A DNA stretch of 64,000 bases from Hyphomicrobiales bacterium (GTDB lineage: Bacteria > Pseudomonadota > Alphaproteobacteria > Rhizobiales > Rhizobiaceae): positions 248,001-312,000 of the forward strand of contig UBMI01000010.1 in the NCBI GenBank assembly GCA_900466475.1, given 5' to 3'. This document shows, piece by piece, positions 63,350 to 64,000 of the stretch. Position 1 is the stretch's first letter. Every line of letters starts with the position of its first letter. The notes below the pieces were generated by a model. It searched no databases, was not told the origin of the DNA, and saw only the letters and a program-made list of their open reading frames with translations. A program made the translations under genes and the position numbers.

Positions 63350-64000
63350 GCCTTCTTCCCGTAGATATGGAAGCCGCCGTAGATTGCCGAGCGGTCCTGG
63401 CTGGTCATCTCACGCGACTGCTCTTCGAAATAGTGCCACTGGTCGCGGATTACAGGGGCGAGGCGGCCTTCGATGATGCTCTTTTCGGCCGCCGTGCGGA
63501 AGATCACGCGGGCGCCGTCACGGGCGGTGCGGGTAATCTCGCGCCAGACATCGTTGAGCTGCTGGTCGGTCATCCAGTCCTGTGCATCGAGCAGGATGTA
63601 ACGGTCGCGCGAGGCAGCCGGCTCGCCGGCCAGAAGCTCGGTGAAGCTTGCATGATGGACGTTGACGCGGTCGACATTGGCGCGGATCACGTCGTAATGC
63701 TCGGGCTTCAGATAGGTCGGGAGCGGGCCTTCCTCGCCATCCGCATAGCGGCGTGCGAAAGCCTGCCAGGCGAAGTAGTTGTCGCGCATGGGGAAATGGC
63801 AGGCGAGTTTTTCAAGGCGGTGCTTCAGAACCGGCGCGATGGAATTGTCGGCGGCAAGACTTGCCAGCTCGTCATATTGCTGCGGCGGAATGCCAAGGCC
63901 GAAAAGCGAGCTCTTGCGGTTGGTGATCCAGCGAACGATGGGCTTTTCGAAGAGGGGAGCGATCTGGTCGTCGAAGAACTGGCGCTGCTCGCGGATCGTA
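63346..64000 (-). CDS. btaA: BtaA, SAM:diacylglycerol 3-amino-3-carboxypropyltransferase (5' end outside window)
   Basis: The frame stays open to the window end, so the N-terminus lies beyond it; about 217 C-terminal residues are visible. The visible part has DNYFAWQAFARRY, KPEHYDVIRANVDRVNVHHASFTELL, YILLDAQDWMTDQQLNDVWREI and HYFEEQSREMTSQDRSAIYGGFHIY, typical of the DUF3419/BtaA family. It makes diacylglyceryl-homoserine from SAM and diacylglycerol. In other rhizobia this operon is induced by phosphate starvation through PhoB; its promoter is outside this window. Confidence 0.85.
   Translation of the reverse strand, partial: TIREQRQFFDDQIAPLFEKPIVRWITNRKSSLFGLGIPPQQYDELASLAADNSIAPVLKHRLEKLACHFPMRDNYFAWQAFARRYADGEEGPLPTYLKPEHYDVIRANVDRVNVHHASFTELLAGEPAASRDRYILLDAQDWMTDQQLNDVWREITRTARDGARVIFRTAAEKSIIEGRLAPVIRDQWHYFEEQSREMTSQDRSAIYGGFHIYGKKA

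Overview
The window is GC-rich alphaproteobacterial DNA, most likely chromosome of a Rhizobium close to the R. etli / R. leguminosarum group. The main reasons are a complete cinR-cinI-cinS quorum-sensing locus, a RIME-like palindromic repeat inside an operon, GGAAC-N16/17-(C/G)GTT promoters typical of the EcfG general stress response, many periplasmic-binding-protein ABC importers, and a btaAB betaine-lipid locus. No phage, IS element, CRISPR array or rRNA was seen. Gene names rest on motif recognition only; no database search was run.

Layout. 1-3.3 kb: end of a TPR protein, a YHS/ankyrin pair, tRNA-Ile(CAT), a single-domain receiver and a DUF2934 gene. 3.4-5.5 kb: cinS, cinI and cinR, with CATATG-centred palindromes upstream of both cinI and cinR. 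6.1-8.1 kb: a GH38-like DUF5054 enzyme behind a LacI-type operator. 8.1-10.2 kb: small stress-type proteins (DUF2934, DUF3606-like, DUF4174) behind EcfG-like promoters. 10.2-16.8 kb: a GntR regulator divergent from a Pot-type ABC importer, an Asp/Glu/hydantoin racemase and a UPF0303 protein. 16.9-22.8 kb: a DUF2799 lipoprotein, an AGE-family epimerase and metH. 22.9-30.4 kb: a divergent amino-sugar locus (BadF-type kinase and GntR regulator facing a sugar ABC importer with an oxidoreductase). 30.5-31.8 kb: a DMT exporter and a NIPSNAP protein. 32-43.8 kb: an ABC importer and RpiR regulator facing N-formylglutamate amidohydrolase, an APC permease, a glutamine-synthetase-like ligase, an aldehyde dehydrogenase and an iron alcohol dehydrogenase. 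44-49.3 kb: an orphan ParA/VirC1-like ATPase, a LuxR-type regulator, an L,D-transpeptidase, DUF4432, TIGR01244 and RidA proteins. 49.4-54.3 kb: a lipase-DMT-CaiB-ThDP enzyme operon. 54.4-59 kb: RNase T2, EttA, and a SahR-like regulator with metF. 59-64 kb: a tiny membrane protein, a second DMT exporter, a lytic transglycosylase, a GH25 lysozyme and btaB/btaA (cut by the window end).

Regulatory links seen in the sequence: the same 16-bp palindrome lies in front of metH (18.9 kb) and in front of the SahR-like regulator-metF operon (57.1 kb). One 14-bp word occurs in opposite orientations in the amino-sugar intergenic region. EcfG-like promoters tie together four transcription units. The most unusual local structures are a chain of three overlapping hexapeptide ORFs between the CaiB and ThDP genes, and a gene set that looks like an uncharacterised gamma-glutamylation route for an amine or amino alcohol.
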